This document shows, in pieces, positions 1 through 9,551 of a DNA stretch of 64,000 bases. The DNA comes from Pseudomonas sihuiensis (lineage in GTDB: Bacteria; Pseudomonadota; Gammaproteobacteria; Pseudomonadales; Pseudomonadaceae), in the NCBI RefSeq assembly GCF_900106015.1, contig NZ_LT629797.1, positions 2,170,001 to 2,234,000 of the forward strand, given 5' to 3'. The notes under the pieces were generated by a model, which worked only from the letters and a program-made list of their open reading frames with translations, searched no databases and had not been told where the DNA came from. The stretch's first letter is position 1; each line of letters begins with the position of its first letter. Made by a program: the position numbers and the translations under genes.

Positions 1-1850
1 TGCTTGTCGGAAAAACCGTTGAGCGCGAGATTACGCCGCGCCCAGTCCAGGTAAGTTTTCGACAGATCCACGCTGGTGGTGCTGCGCGCGCCACCCTTGG
101 CCGCATGCACGGTAGCCGTCGCGGTGTAACAGAACAGGTTGAGGAAGCGCTTGCCAGCGGCCTCGCGCTGCAGACGCAGGCGCAACGGACGGTGATCGAG
201 GAACAGCCCGGTGTCCAGATAGTCGGTGAGGTTGACCAGCAGTTTGACCCCGCCTTCATTCACCTCCATGAACTCGCCCTGTGCGGCCTGACGCTGATAC
301 TGCTTGGTACCCGCCTGACGCTCACGACGCTTGATCACCACGCGGCTCTGCGCCACGCCCAGCGCCTGCGGGATCGCGGCCAAGGCATCGAGCAGGCGCG
401 CCTGAGCCTTGTCCGGATCGATTGAGCGCGGCGCGGCATATTCCTGAACATGTACGTAGTCGCGGTACAGATCGACTGCCACGGCATACTCGGGCATGTC
501 GGCATCGTACAGCCGATAGCACTCGACGCCTTCGCGGCGTGCCCACTTGCCCAACTGCTTGAGGTTCTTCTGCAGGCGGTTGGCGAACATCTGCCCGCCT
601 TCGGACAAACGTGCCTGTTGCGGCGCATCCTGCGCTGGCTCTTGATCGTCCTCGCGCGCACGCCGCTCACCGGTAACGAACTGCTCGGTCTGCACCCTGA
701 TCAACAGCAGTTTGCAGGGCAGTGCGCCGTTCCAGAAGGCGTATTGCTTGTGGCTGCGCAGGCCCATGCGCTTGCCCAGTTCCGGCGCGCCGGTGAATAC
801 CGCTGCCTCCCAGCCCAGGCAGGTCTGACGCAGACGCTCACCGAGGTTCTGGTAGAGGTACAACAGGCTGGCTTCGTCGCCCAGGCGTTCGCCGTATGGC
901 GGGTTGCTGATCACCAGGCCCTTCTGATTCTGGTCCGGGCGCGGCTCGAAACTGCCCAGCTCGCCCTGATAGATCTTCACCCAGTCGGACAGGCCGGCGC
1001 GCTCGACGTTATTGCGCCCAGGCTGGATCAGGCGCGGGTCGGCTTCATAACCACGAATCCACAGCGGCGGCTTGGCCAACCCCACCGCGGCACGCTGCTC
1101 GGCCTCGGCATGCAGCTTCTTCCAGATTGCCGGCACATGGCCCAGCCAATTGGAGAAGCCCCAACGCTCACGCTTGAGGTTGGGGGCGATATCGGCAGCC
1201 ATCAGCGCTGCCTCCACCAGGAAAGTACCCACACCGCACATCGGGTCGGCCAATGCACCGCCCTCGGCAGCAATGCGCGGCCAACCGGCACGGATCAGCA
1301 CTGCCGCCGCCAGGTTCTCTTTCAGCGGCGCCGCTCCCTGCTGCAGGCGGTAACCACGCTGGTGCAGGCTGTGGCCGGAGAGGTCCAAAGAAAGCACCGC
1401 CTCACCGCGATCCAGACGCAGATGCACGCGCAGGTCCGGGTTGAGCTTGTCGATGCTGGGACGCTCGCCGCCGGCCGTACGCAACCGGTCGACAATCGCA
1501 TCCTTGACCTTGAGTGCACCGAAGTGGGTGTTGTCGATGCCCGAACCGTTGCCGCTGAATTCCACTGCCAGGCTGCCGGACGGCTCCAGATGGTCGCGCC
1601 AGTCCACTGCCTGCACGCCGTCATAAAGCTCGTCGGCGTTGTTCATGGCAAAGCGCGACAGCACCAGCAGCACGCGGTTGGCCAGGCGCGACCACAGGCA
1701 CAGTCGATAGGCCACCTCGATTTCGGCATGACCGCGAACCGCGGCCGTTTGCTCGCGCGCATCTTCCAGCCCAAGCCCCCGGGCCTCTTCCAGCAACAGG
1801 CCCTCGAGCCCCTTGGGGCAGGTCAGCACGATTTCGTAACGATCAGACAT
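1..1850 (-). CDS. rlmL: 23S rRNA (guanine) methyltransferase RlmL/RlmKL, 3' end outside window
   Basis: The minus-strand translation from the ATG at 1850 begins MSDRYEIVLTCPKGLEGLLL and stays open to the left edge, so the C-terminus is missing. An N-terminal THUMP-like region is followed by a methyltransferase domain with DPMCGVGTFLVEAAL (SAM-binding loop) and the catalytic-type motif SNPPYGERLG. A second methyltransferase part starts around base 600 (FANRLQKNLKQLGKWA, later LFLDHRPLRLR and LNLFCYTATATVHAA). This is the fused RlmK-RlmL layout of gammaproteobacteria, which makes m2G2445 and m7G2069 in 23S rRNA. It is divergent from rmf, another ribosome-related gene. The identity rests on motif content and domain order. 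Confidence 0.93.
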   Translation of the reverse strand, partial: MSDRYEIVLTCPKGLEGLLLEEARGLGLEDAREQTAAVRGHAEIEVAYRLCLWSRLANRVLLVLSRFAMNNADELYDGVQAVDWRDHLEPSGSLAVEFSGNGSGIDNTHFGALKVKDAIVDRLRTAGGERPSIDKLNPDLRVHLRLDRGEAVLSLDLSGHSLHQRGYRLQQGAAPLKENLAAAVLIRAGWPRIAAEGGALADPMCGVGTFLVEAALMAADIAPNLKRERWGFSNWLGHVPAIWKKLHAEAEQRAAVGLAKPPLWIRGYEADPRLIQPGRNNVERAGLSDWVKIYQGELGSFEPRPDQNQKGLVISNPPYGERLGDEASLLYLYQNLGERLRQTCLGWEAAVFTGAPELGKRMGLRSHKQYAFWNGALPCKLLLIRVQTEQFVTGERRAREDDQEPAQDAPQQARLSEGGQMFANRLQKNLKQLGKWARREGVECYRLYDADMPEYAVAVDLYRDYVHVQEYAAPRSIDPDKAQARLLDALAAIPQALGVAQSRVVIKRRERQAGTKQYQRQAAQGEFMEVNEGGVKLLVNLTDYLDTGLFLDHRPLRLRLQREAAGKRFLNLFCYTATATVHAAKGGARSTTSVDLSKTYLDWARRNLALNGFSDK

Positions 1851-2161
1851 GGATGTTCCACTGCCTATGGCAATCAGGGAGGTGCAGCGGCGCACCTCGA
1901 CTCAAAATAAGTGACAAAAGGTCACAACGCGACCCTTCGTCGGAATAAGCAAGCACTCTCATTTGCACTAGCAAAATGACGGTATCGGCTCGCATAGCCA
2001 GATACGACGGCGTCTGGCTGAAAGGTGCTGGACGTATCTCCAGCGTCCTTATGGCCTCACCTGCATTTAGGTTACGCCCTTATGACAAATCGATCATTCA
2101 CAGGCCCCAGTGCATTCGTTAGAACACTACTTAAGGCTTTCGCCGCAACGGCGCAGGCACA

Positions 2162-2229
2162 GAAAGTTCGCCACGCCGGCAGCGGACTTTCGTAGGCAGA
2201 AGATTTCTGCCCGGCCTTGCCACAAGGCC
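2162..2229 (+). ncRNA. structured 5' leader of rmf (rmf-motif-like RNA)
   Basis: Three consecutive hairpins lie just upstream of rmf: a 10-bp stem 2162-2171/2182-2191 (one G-U pair), a perfect 7-bp stem 2195-2201/2205-2211, and a perfect 7-bp stem 2213-2219/2223-2229. A conserved leader called the rmf RNA motif is known upstream of rmf in Pseudomonas. I infer that this is that element from position and folding, not from a covariance-model match. Confidence 0.6.
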
Positions 2230-2266
2230 AACGGGACATAACAGTCAACAGTGAGGGCAACACCCT

Positions 2267-2482
2267 ATGAGAAGACTTAAGCGTGATCCGTTAGAAAGAG
2301 CTTTTTTGCGCGGCTATCAGTACGGCATCAATGGTAAATCCCGCGAACTTTGCCCCTTTACCCTACCTTCGGTTCGTCAGGCCTGGCTCAATGGCTGGCG
2401 TGAGGGCCGTGGCGATAACTGGGATGGGCTGACCGGCACGGCCGGTATTCATCGACTCAACGAACTTCACGCTGTCGGCTGA
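2267..2482 (+). CDS. rmf: ribosome modulation factor
   Basis: A 71-residue basic protein starting MRRLKRDPLERAFLRGYQYG, with the family features GYxxGxxGKSRELCPF and QAWLNGWREGR. Rmf binds 70S ribosomes in stationary phase or stress and promotes 100S dimer formation (hibernation), protecting ribosomes from decay. The ATG follows a GAGGG Shine-Dalgarno and a hairpin-rich leader. A strong intrinsic terminator follows the gene, so it is probably monocistronic. Expression is likely controlled by growth phase and perhaps through the leader; that part is inference. Length matches Pseudomonas Rmf. Confidence 0.95.
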   Translation: MRRLKRDPLERAFLRGYQYGINGKSRELCPFTLPSVRQAWLNGWREGRGDNWDGLTGTAGIHRLNELHAVG

Positions 2483-2540
2483 TCAGGATCACACCCGACT
2501 TCACCATGCCGACCCCCTCCGGGCGGCGGGCGCAAGCCCA

Positions 2541-2569
2541 GGGGCTCCTTCGGGAGCCCTATTTATTTA
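2541..2569 (+). terminator. Rho-independent terminator after rmf
   Basis: A 7-bp GC stem (2542-2548/2553-2559) with a TTCG tetraloop is followed by an AT-rich ATTTATTT tail on the plus strand. It sits between rmf and the end of the convergent pyrD gene. The reverse direction lacks a T-tract, so it mainly serves rmf. Confidence 0.8.
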
Positions 2570-2575
2570 TGCGGC

Positions 2576-3598
2576 TTATTTACGCAGCGCGGCAATCGCA
2601 TCCACCGCCTCGCGAATCAGCGCCGGCCCCTTGTAGATGAAACCCGAATAGATCTGGACCAGGCTCGCACCCGCGGCGATCTTCTCGGCCGCATGCTTGC
2701 CCTCGGTAATACCGCCCACCGCAATGATCGGCAGACGACCCGACAGTTCACCCGCCAGCACCTTGACGATATGCGTACTCTTGTCGCGTACCGGAGCGCC
2801 CGACAAGCCGCCGGCCTCATCCCCATGGGCCAGACCTTCGACACCTTCACGGCTGAGCGTGGTATTGGTGGCGATCACCGCATCCATATCGGCGCCCAGC
2901 AGCGCTGATGCCACCAGCGCGGTTTCTTCGTCACTCATGTCCGGGGCGATCTTGATCGCCAATGGCACGCGCTTACCGTGCTCCTGAGCCAGATCCTCCT
3001 GACGACGACGCAGCGCCTCGAGCAACTCCTTCAGCGAATCGCCGAACTGCAGACTGCGCAGCCCCGGTGTATTGGGTGAGCTGACGTTGACCGTGACGTA
3101 GCTGGCGTGGGCGTATACCTTGTCCAGGCAGGCCAAGTAATCGTCTACCGCCCGCTCGACTGGCGTATCGAAGTTCTTGCCGATATTGATACCCAGCACA
3201 CCCTTGAACTTCGCTGCCTTGACCCGCTCGAGCAGGTGATCGACACCATGGTTGTTGAAACCCATGCGGTTGATCACCGCCTCGGCCTCCGGCAGACGAA
3301 ACAGGCGCGGTTTGGGGTTGCCCGGCTGCGGACGCGGGGTAACGGTGCCGATCTCGACGAAACCGAAGCCGAGCTGGGCGAAGCCATCGATGGCATCGCC
3401 GTTCTTGTCCAGCCCTGCCGCCAGACCGACCGGATTGGCGAACTGCAAACCCATCACGTTTACTGGCAGGCTGGTCGGCGCCTTGGTCAGCAAGCCATTG
3501 AGCCCCAGCCGGCCACCTGCACCGATCAGATCGATGGACAGCTCATGAGAGGTTTCCGGGGACAGTTTGAACAGCAGCTCGCGGGCCAGGGAGTACAT
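2576..3598 (-). CDS. pyrD: dihydroorotate dehydrogenase (quinone), class 2
   Basis: A 340-residue protein starting [20 protein letters not shown], a typical membrane-associating N-terminal helix of class 2 enzymes. Motifs include [19 protein letters not shown] near residue 55, [29 protein letters not shown] with the catalytic Ser region, [10 protein letters not shown], and [15 protein letters not shown] plus [13 protein letters not shown] for FMN phosphate binding. It oxidises dihydroorotate to orotate in pyrimidine synthesis, passing electrons to the quinone pool at the inner membrane. Length is normal. The ATG at 3598 is the first good start. It converges with rmf. Confidence 0.97.
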   Translation of the reverse strand: MYSLARELLFKLSPETSHELSIDLIGAGGRLGLNGLLTKAPTSLPVNVMGLQFANPVGLAAGLDKNGDAIDGFAQLGFGFVEIGTVTPRPQPGNPKPRLFRLPEAEAVINRMGFNNHGVDHLLERVKAAKFKGVLGINIGKNFDTPVERAVDDYLACLDKVYAHASYVTVNVSSPNTPGLRSLQFGDSLKELLEALRRRQEDLAQEHGKRVPLAIKIAPDMSDEETALVASALLGADMDAVIATNTTLSREGVEGLAHGDEAGGLSGAPVRDKSTHIVKVLAGELSGRLPIIAVGGITEGKHAAEKIAAGASLVQIYSGFIYKGPALIREAVDAIAALRK

Positions 3599-3684
3599 GA
3601 TCAGGCTCAGCTCGACAGGTAGAGGGTTGGCAGCCGGCGATTATAGCCGCGCAGGCGTCGTCGGCGCGAGGCAAGCGCGCCAGA

Positions 3685-3906
3685 TCAGTCCAAAGGGCGT
3701 AAACTCAGCAGCTCGCCGGAGTTACTGAATTCCAGTACGAAGGAACCAAAGATACCGGCGTGAGTCAGATACGGCCGCAGATGGTGGGCCGGCAAACTGA
3801 CGCGGCGCCCATCCCGGCTTTGCGCCATAATCCGGTTGGCCTGGCCACGATAGATGGCCTGCAATCGTTCGGCCGATAACGCAATATCCAGCACCAAGCT
3901 GGGCAT
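3685..3906 (-). CDS. DUF2835-like small protein
   Basis: From the ATG at 3906 a 73-residue protein is read: it begins MPSLVLDIALSAERLQAIYR and contains RIMAQSRDGRRVSLPAHHLRPYL and GIFGSFVLEFS. The pattern (PF-like strand, YRG, RVxLPAxxLRPF, GxxGxF) resembles the DUF2835 family of short gammaproteobacterial proteins of unknown function. An upstream in-frame extension to 3966 exists, but the family starts at the later ATG. It lies on the same strand as pyrD, about 86 bp upstream of the pyrD start. No function can be assigned. Confidence 0.7.
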   Translation of the reverse strand: MPSLVLDIALSAERLQAIYRGQANRIMAQSRDGRRVSLPAHHLRPYLTHAGIFGSFVLEFSNSGELLSLRPLD

Positions 3907-4050
3907 GGAGGCACCCTCGCAAATGAATGCGGCTATTTTGCCACAGACCCGCAACGCGACAGGCACTCCCGCGCCGCGCTACGCTATATGGGCAATAGCC
4001 ATCCGCGTCTGCCACACTGCAGCAGACGCTTCAGGAGCGATCTGCCGGCC

Positions 4051-4932
4051 ATGAGCCTGTCCGAATCCTCAACTCTCAGCAGCCGCCTGGCAGCCCTGGC
4101 CCAGCGCATGGGTCTGCTCGGCCGTAGCTCACGACAGATATTCGCCAGAGCCAGCGCCCTGCGCCTGCCATTCAAACCGTTGCCTACAGCGGTCGAAAGT
4201 ATTGGTTGGCATGACGGCCCGCAATTGCAGCTTCTGCTCAACCTGCCTCGCGGTGCGCTCTCCGGCCCGGTACAGGAAGACAAAGCACAGGCCCATTGCG
4301 CACTGACTCAAGTAGTGGAAGCGCAAATGCAGCAACTGCAGTCTTTCGATCTGCGCCTGATCGACGGCTTCGCCTACCCTTGCCCTGCGCCAGGCTACGT
4401 GAGCTTCGAAGACTACGCAGCAAGCGAACATTGCAAGCAGGTGCGCATCATCAGCTACAAGGATTTCGTCAAAACCATCGGCCTGGCGTTGCCGCGTTTT
4501 CTCGCTGGCGAACCGATCGAGCTGCGTCAGGCCAACTGGCGCGGCTCGCGCACCTTCTGGTCAGGGGATGTGCAAGGCGAAGCCTTCGCTGGAGCAATCG
4601 CCTATGCGCGCAGACGCGAACTGGAAGTGCTACTGCCAGCCAATCTGGCTCGCTATCGCTTGAATGAAGCGGGCCTGGACAACCTGCAAAAGCGCTATCA
4701 CGTACTGGCCATGCCAGAAGCGGCTTGGAGCGACCCCAGCTTCATGGGGCTGCTACTGGACAACGGCATACCCTATGCACGCCTGTCACTACTGAAGAAA
4801 GCCGGCACCCCAGAGTTCCTCCTCCTGCCCAAAGAGCATCAGGAAGCCACTGCGCTTGGCGAGGGACTGCGCCTGGCCGGCGCACCAGACGTGCCGAGCC
4901 ATCTACGTCAGCTGGCCGTCCAGCCAGTCTGA
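4051..4932 (+). CDS. conserved hypothetical protein (DUF6685-like)
   Basis: A 293-residue protein starting MSLSESSTLSSRLAALAQRM with an AGGAG-like site about 12 bases upstream. No signal peptide, membrane segment or catalytic motif is obvious. Recognisable stretches are SIGWHDGPQLQLLLNLPRG, ISYKDFVKTIGLALPRFL and RQANWRGSRTFWSGD. I recall similar Pseudomonas proteins near recA annotated as DUF6685; this is memory, not a search. It converges on recX with only 13 bp between stops. An in-frame start further upstream (3988) would add a poorly conserved-looking, Arg-rich leader, so I preferred 4051. Confidence 0.65.
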   Translation: MSLSESSTLSSRLAALAQRMGLLGRSSRQIFARASALRLPFKPLPTAVESIGWHDGPQLQLLLNLPRGALSGPVQEDKAQAHCALTQVVEAQMQQLQSFDLRLIDGFAYPCPAPGYVSFEDYAASEHCKQVRIISYKDFVKTIGLALPRFLAGEPIELRQANWRGSRTFWSGDVQGEAFAGAIAYARRRELEVLLPANLARYRLNEAGLDNLQKRYHVLAMPEAAWSDPSFMGLLLDNGIPYARLSLLKKAGTPEFLLLPKEHQEATALGEGLRLAGAPDVPSHLRQLAVQPV

Positions 4933-4945
4933 GCAGACTGACGAG

Positions 4946-5407
4946 CTATTCGTCGCAACCGCGCAACAGACGCCCAATCATATCCAGCGAATAGCCACGG
5001 TAGGCCAGGAACCGGCCTTGTTGAGCACGCTCACGAGCATCACCCGGAAGCCGACCGGCAAACTTGCGCTGCCAGGTTTCACGCAACTGCTCGAACCAGT
5101 CGATACCGCTTTCACGCAGAGCCTGATCAATATCACCACGCGCGAGCCCACGCTGGCCGAGTTCCTCGCGAATACGCAGCGGACCGTAACCAGCACGCGC
5201 ACGATAAGCGACGAAGCTTTCCAGATAGCGGGCCTCGGATAGCAAGCCCTCCTCTGACAGCCGCTGCAAGGCCACGTCGATCATGTCTTCGGGGGCGCCA
5301 CGCTTGCGCAACTTGCGCGTAAGCTCGACACGCCCATGCTCACGTCGCGCCAGCAGATCCATGGCCGCCCGCCTGACGGCGAGCGGGTTATCCAGTACGA
5401 CGGTCAT
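4946..5407 (-). CDS. recX: regulatory protein RecX
   Basis: A 153-residue protein starting [20 protein letters not shown], with the RecX repeats of three-helix bundles: [51 protein letters not shown] and [20 protein letters not shown]. RecX binds RecA filaments and limits their extension and recombinase activity. It lies 11 bp downstream of recA on the same strand, the usual recA-recX operon, so it should share the LexA-controlled promoter. Length is normal. Confidence 0.95.
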   Translation of the reverse strand: MTVVLDNPLAVRRAAMDLLARREHGRVELTRKLRKRGAPEDMIDVALQRLSEEGLLSEARYLESFVAYRARAGYGPLRIREELGQRGLARGDIDQALRESGIDWFEQLRETWQRKFAGRLPGDARERAQQGRFLAYRGYSLDMIGRLLRGCDE

Positions 5408-5418
5408 GCTCTAATAGC

Positions 5419-6462
<1,044 letters not shown>

Positions 6463-6504
6463 TACCATCCTCACGTATTAACAAGGGCCTCGAGGGCCGC
6501 CAAC

Positions 6505-6524
6505 AACTGTATAAGTAGCCAGTA
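6505..6524 (-). promoter_or_regulatory. LexA (SOS) box upstream of recA
   Basis: On the minus strand the sequence reads TACTGGCTACTTATACAGTT. It matches the gammaproteobacterial SOS box (TACTG-N-rich AT-ACAGTA) with intact CTG/CAG ends and an 8-10 bp core. It is about 43 bp upstream of the recA start, the expected place for LexA repression. Confidence 0.8.
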
Positions 6525-6549
6525 TTATTCCACAGGGCAAGTCGCCCGC

Positions 6550-7050
6550 CTACCCCACAAGCGGATTTTCCTCCGCCAACAGGCGCAGAAGCCCCGCCAG
6601 AGCGGCCTCGACCGTTTGTCGGCGCACCTCATCGCGGTTACCAGCGAACTGCTTGCGCATACTGAAAAGACGCTCGCCATCGCCCCAGGCCAACCAGACG
6701 GTACCGACCGGTTTCTCCACGGAGCCACCGTCCGGCCCTGCCACCCCACTGACAGCCACTGCATAGCGCGCCCCGCTATTGGCCTGAGCGCCACGCACCA
6801 TCGCCTCGACCACCTCTCGGCTAACGGCGCCCACACTGGTGAAAAAGTCGGCACATACAGCCAACTGCTTGGTTTTCTGGACGTTGGAGTACGTCACATA
6901 GCCAGCCTCGAACCAGGCCGAGCTGCCGGGGATACGAGTGATCGCCTCGGCGATACCGCCGCCTGTACAAGACTCTGCAGTGGTGACCTGGGCAGCTTGC
7001 GCCTGCAATGCTGCACCCAGTTGTTCGGCCAGTTGGCTGATTCTGTCCAT
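6550..7050 (-). CDS. cinA: CinA C-terminal domain protein (nicotinamide-nucleotide amidase)
   Basis: A 166-residue protein from the ATG at 7050, preceded by GAGGAG. It contains TTAESCTGGGIAEAITRIPGSSAWF, GYVTYSNVQKTKQL, AVSGVAGPDGGSVEKPVGTVWLAW and a C-terminal LLRLLAEE. This is the stand-alone C-terminal (PncC) type that deamidates nicotinamide mononucleotide to nicotinate mononucleotide in pyridine nucleotide recycling. The N-terminal MoCF domain of full CinA is absent, as is usual in Pseudomonas. It lies upstream of recA on the same strand, the classic gene order. Confidence 0.92.
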   Translation of the reverse strand: MDRISQLAEQLGAALQAQAAQVTTAESCTGGGIAEAITRIPGSSAWFEAGYVTYSNVQKTKQLAVCADFFTSVGAVSREVVEAMVRGAQANSGARYAVAVSGVAGPDGGSVEKPVGTVWLAWGDGERLFSMRKQFAGNRDEVRRQTVEAALAGLLRLLAEENPLVG

Positions 7051-7160
7051 ATCCACTCCTCACTCATCGAACGGCAAACCCTACACAGCTTGCCTGCCAG
7101 TGGAAACGGCAAAGTTCGTCTACTGTTATCACGGGCTAGGGTGCAATAGGAGGCACTGCG

Positions 7161-8465
7161 ATGTGGCTTTCACGGAACAAGGAACACAAGGACGCGCAGG
7201 ATCAGGGAGCGGCAGAGCTACAGGCCATTCGCCAATCGATGGCGATGATCGAGTTCACCCCGGACGGCATCATCCTCGACGCCAACCCAGCCTTCCTCGG
7301 CGTGGTGAATTACCGCCTGGAAGAGATCGTCGGCAAGCACCATCGTCTGTTCTGCTCCCGCAACCTGAGCGAGAGCCTCGCCTATCAACAGTTCTGGCAG
7401 CGCCTGCGCCAAGGCGAGCACTTCAGCGATCGCTTTCCAAGGCTGACGCAAGACGGCAAGGAGGTCTGGCTGGAAGCGACCTACATGCCAATCCGGGATG
7501 ATCATGGCTCGGTGACCAAGGTAATGAAGATCGCCACCGACATCACCCGCCAGGTAGCGGCCGAACATATGCACGAGAGCTACATCAAGGCCATCGACCG
7601 CTCCATGGCGGTGATCGAGTTCAACCTCGAGGGTGAGGTAGTGAGTGCCAACCAGAACTTCCTCGATCTGATGGGCTATCGCCGCGACGATGTGATCGGC
7701 CAGCATCACCGGCTCTTCTGCCTGGCCGAGGACAGCCGCAGCGATGACTACCGTCAGTTCTGGGCTCGCTTGAACAAAGGCGAGTTCATGTCCGATCGTT
7801 TTCGCCGCGTGACCAAACAAGGCCAGCAGGTCTGGCTGCGTGCCACCTACAACCCCCTTTACGACGCCAACGGCCGCGTCTATGGCGTAGTGAAATTCGC
7901 CAGCGACATCACCGCCCAGGTCGAGCGCCGCGACTCGGAGGCTGCCGCTGCCCAGCTGGCTCATGACATCGCCAAGGAGACCGATGTTTCCGCCGATCAC
8001 GGCACGCGCACAGTGGCCCAGACCGTTGCGGTGGTCGCCGATATTGCCAGTGAACTGGCTCATGTGGCCGAACAGATAGAAGGCCTTAACAAACAATCCG
8101 AGCAGATCACCAGCATCGTTCAGGTAATTCGCAGTATTGCCGACCAGACCAATCTGCTGGCACTCAACGCAGCCATCGAAGCGGCGCGTGCCGGTGAACA
8201 GGGTCGCGGCTTCGCCGTAGTGGCCGATGAAGTGCGTCAACTGGCCTCGCGAACCAGCCAGGCCACCCAGGAGATCAATGGCGTCGTTCAGCAGAACCAG
8301 AATCTTACGCGCAACGCAGTGGCCAGCATGGCAACCACGCGAGAGCGTGCACGTACCGGCGTAGACCTGGCCAACCAGGCTGGTGAAGTGATCCGCGAGA
8401 TACGCAGCGAATCGCAGCGCGTGGTCGAGGCGGTGGCTCAGTTCTCGGTGACCTTCACCGACTGA
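7161..8465 (+). CDS. soluble PAS-PAS methyl-accepting chemotaxis protein, BdlA-like
   Basis: A 434-residue protein with two similar PAS domains (residues about 20-130 and 145-255), each with the pattern MAxIEF, EEIVGxHHRLFC, FWxRLxxGEFxSDRF and VWLxATYxP. A methyl-accepting signalling domain follows, with the hairpin tip [40 protein letters not shown]. There is no transmembrane segment, so it is cytoplasmic. The layout matches BdlA, the P. aeruginosa biofilm dispersion regulator, and related energy or redox taxis receptors. PAS haem or FAD binding cannot be judged by eye. The start ATG has AGGAGG upstream (CAATAGGAGGCACTGCG). Confidence 0.88.
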   Translation: MWLSRNKEHKDAQDQGAAELQAIRQSMAMIEFTPDGIILDANPAFLGVVNYRLEEIVGKHHRLFCSRNLSESLAYQQFWQRLRQGEHFSDRFPRLTQDGKEVWLEATYMPIRDDHGSVTKVMKIATDITRQVAAEHMHESYIKAIDRSMAVIEFNLEGEVVSANQNFLDLMGYRRDDVIGQHHRLFCLAEDSRSDDYRQFWARLNKGEFMSDRFRRVTKQGQQVWLRATYNPLYDANGRVYGVVKFASDITAQVERRDSEAAAAQLAHDIAKETDVSADHGTRTVAQTVAVVADIASELAHVAEQIEGLNKQSEQITSIVQVIRSIADQTNLLALNAAIEAARAGEQGRGFAVVADEVRQLASRTSQATQEINGVVQQNQNLTRNAVASMATTRERARTGVDLANQAGEVIREIRSESQRVVEAVAQFSVTFTD

Positions 8466-9551
8466 AGAGTAATTGCGTCAGATTCGCAGCCCACGCGAGG
8501 GACGAAGTATGGGAAAATTCCCGGCTTCGTCACACCCACCGCACGTAAGGCCCGGCATGACCGATCTCTCCGCTCACACCCCGATTGTGTAATTAGATTG
8601 CTGCCATGAAACCGATAAAACACAATAAATAGCTTAAAAATCAATGAGTTAAGCAAGCCACGCCGACCTACGACATAACGCGAAGCGGGCCTGAAAAGGC
8701 GTGTTTTGGCGGGTGATTTACCCCAAATTTACCCCACGAAAACGCTTCGCAATCAGGGGCAAAGCGTGGAGTGTAATGTATTGAAGTCGTTTACCGCTGA
8801 CACCAGCAGGAGCCTGCGCGCCCCACTTGCAGGTGGCACCGGTGAGATCGGAGCAATAACGGTCTTGCTGTCTCCTCTCCCCCTATCATGCCGTTCTCGC
8901 CATTAAAGGGCTGCGCACGCTGGCGAAAAGATCGGCTATCGCTCCCTTTTTGCTGCTCTGGGGAGCACACGTGAGCAACCCCCTCGGCATGCTTCTTGAT
9001 AGCCAAGGTCACCGTTCTCCTGAATCAGATACACCAAGTCGTAGGTCTCGATCATGACGGCTGGACATGATTTTATTATTTTATTTTAAATATCAAACAC
9101 TTAAATAAAATTATCCTTGTTTTTAGCATTTTCTAGCATCAAGTGACGCACTCTCAGCCCCCCCTACAATGCTCTCTGTTTTCGATGACGTAGCAACTGT
9201 CATAGCAAACTACGGAAAACACCCGGATTGATCGATACATATCTCATCCGCTCAGCGTGTGCTGCCATAACTACTGATCGCTCCATCAAGCTCGCTCACT
9301 GGCACATAGCCCAGGGCGACAGATCGCGCTCGAGAGTTTTGTGAACCGCAGCCAGATCCAGCGCCACCAATTTGCCTTGCTCCTCGTATCAAGGTATCGT
9401 TAGTGCGCTCACAAATTGATCAAACTCTGCAAAAGAATGGCAGCGCATATATGACCAACTCCTCATTGGGCTTCACCCGAGAGCTCAGTCCCCCATAGAT
9501 CCAACTCGCACCAGGAATTCCATCCTTTGGCTTGCGAGAGGGCTCTATGCC
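8466..9551. other. gene-poor junction with probable gene remnants
   Basis: No convincing intact gene was found here. A tandem decamer ATTTACCCCA occurs at 8716-8725 and 8727-8736. A very AT-rich tract spans about 9060-9130, unlike the GC-rich neighbours. Minus-strand fragments read like broken coding sequence, for example IPGASWIYGGLSSRVKPNEE within about 9420-9546 and LAAVHKTLERDLSPWAMCQ about 9300-9380. I recognise neither. The stretch separates core DNA from the stress block, so it may be an old insertion or deletion scar. Confidence 0.4.

Noticed and set aside
450..1910. Long plus-strand open frame of 486 codons opposite rlmL
   Set aside because: Its translation shows no known family and it is the complement of a clear RlmL coding sequence with conserved methyltransferase motifs. 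It is an antisense shadow in GC-rich DNA.
7218..8240. Minus-strand 340-codon frame opposite the BdlA-like gene
   Set aside because: Antisense of well-conserved PAS and MCP signalling sequence; no ribosome site or recognisable motif.
8791..9012. Minus-strand 73-codon frame in the gap after the BdlA-like gene
   Set aside because: Starts without a convincing SD, has no recognised pattern and lies in a stretch that looks like scrambled remnants.
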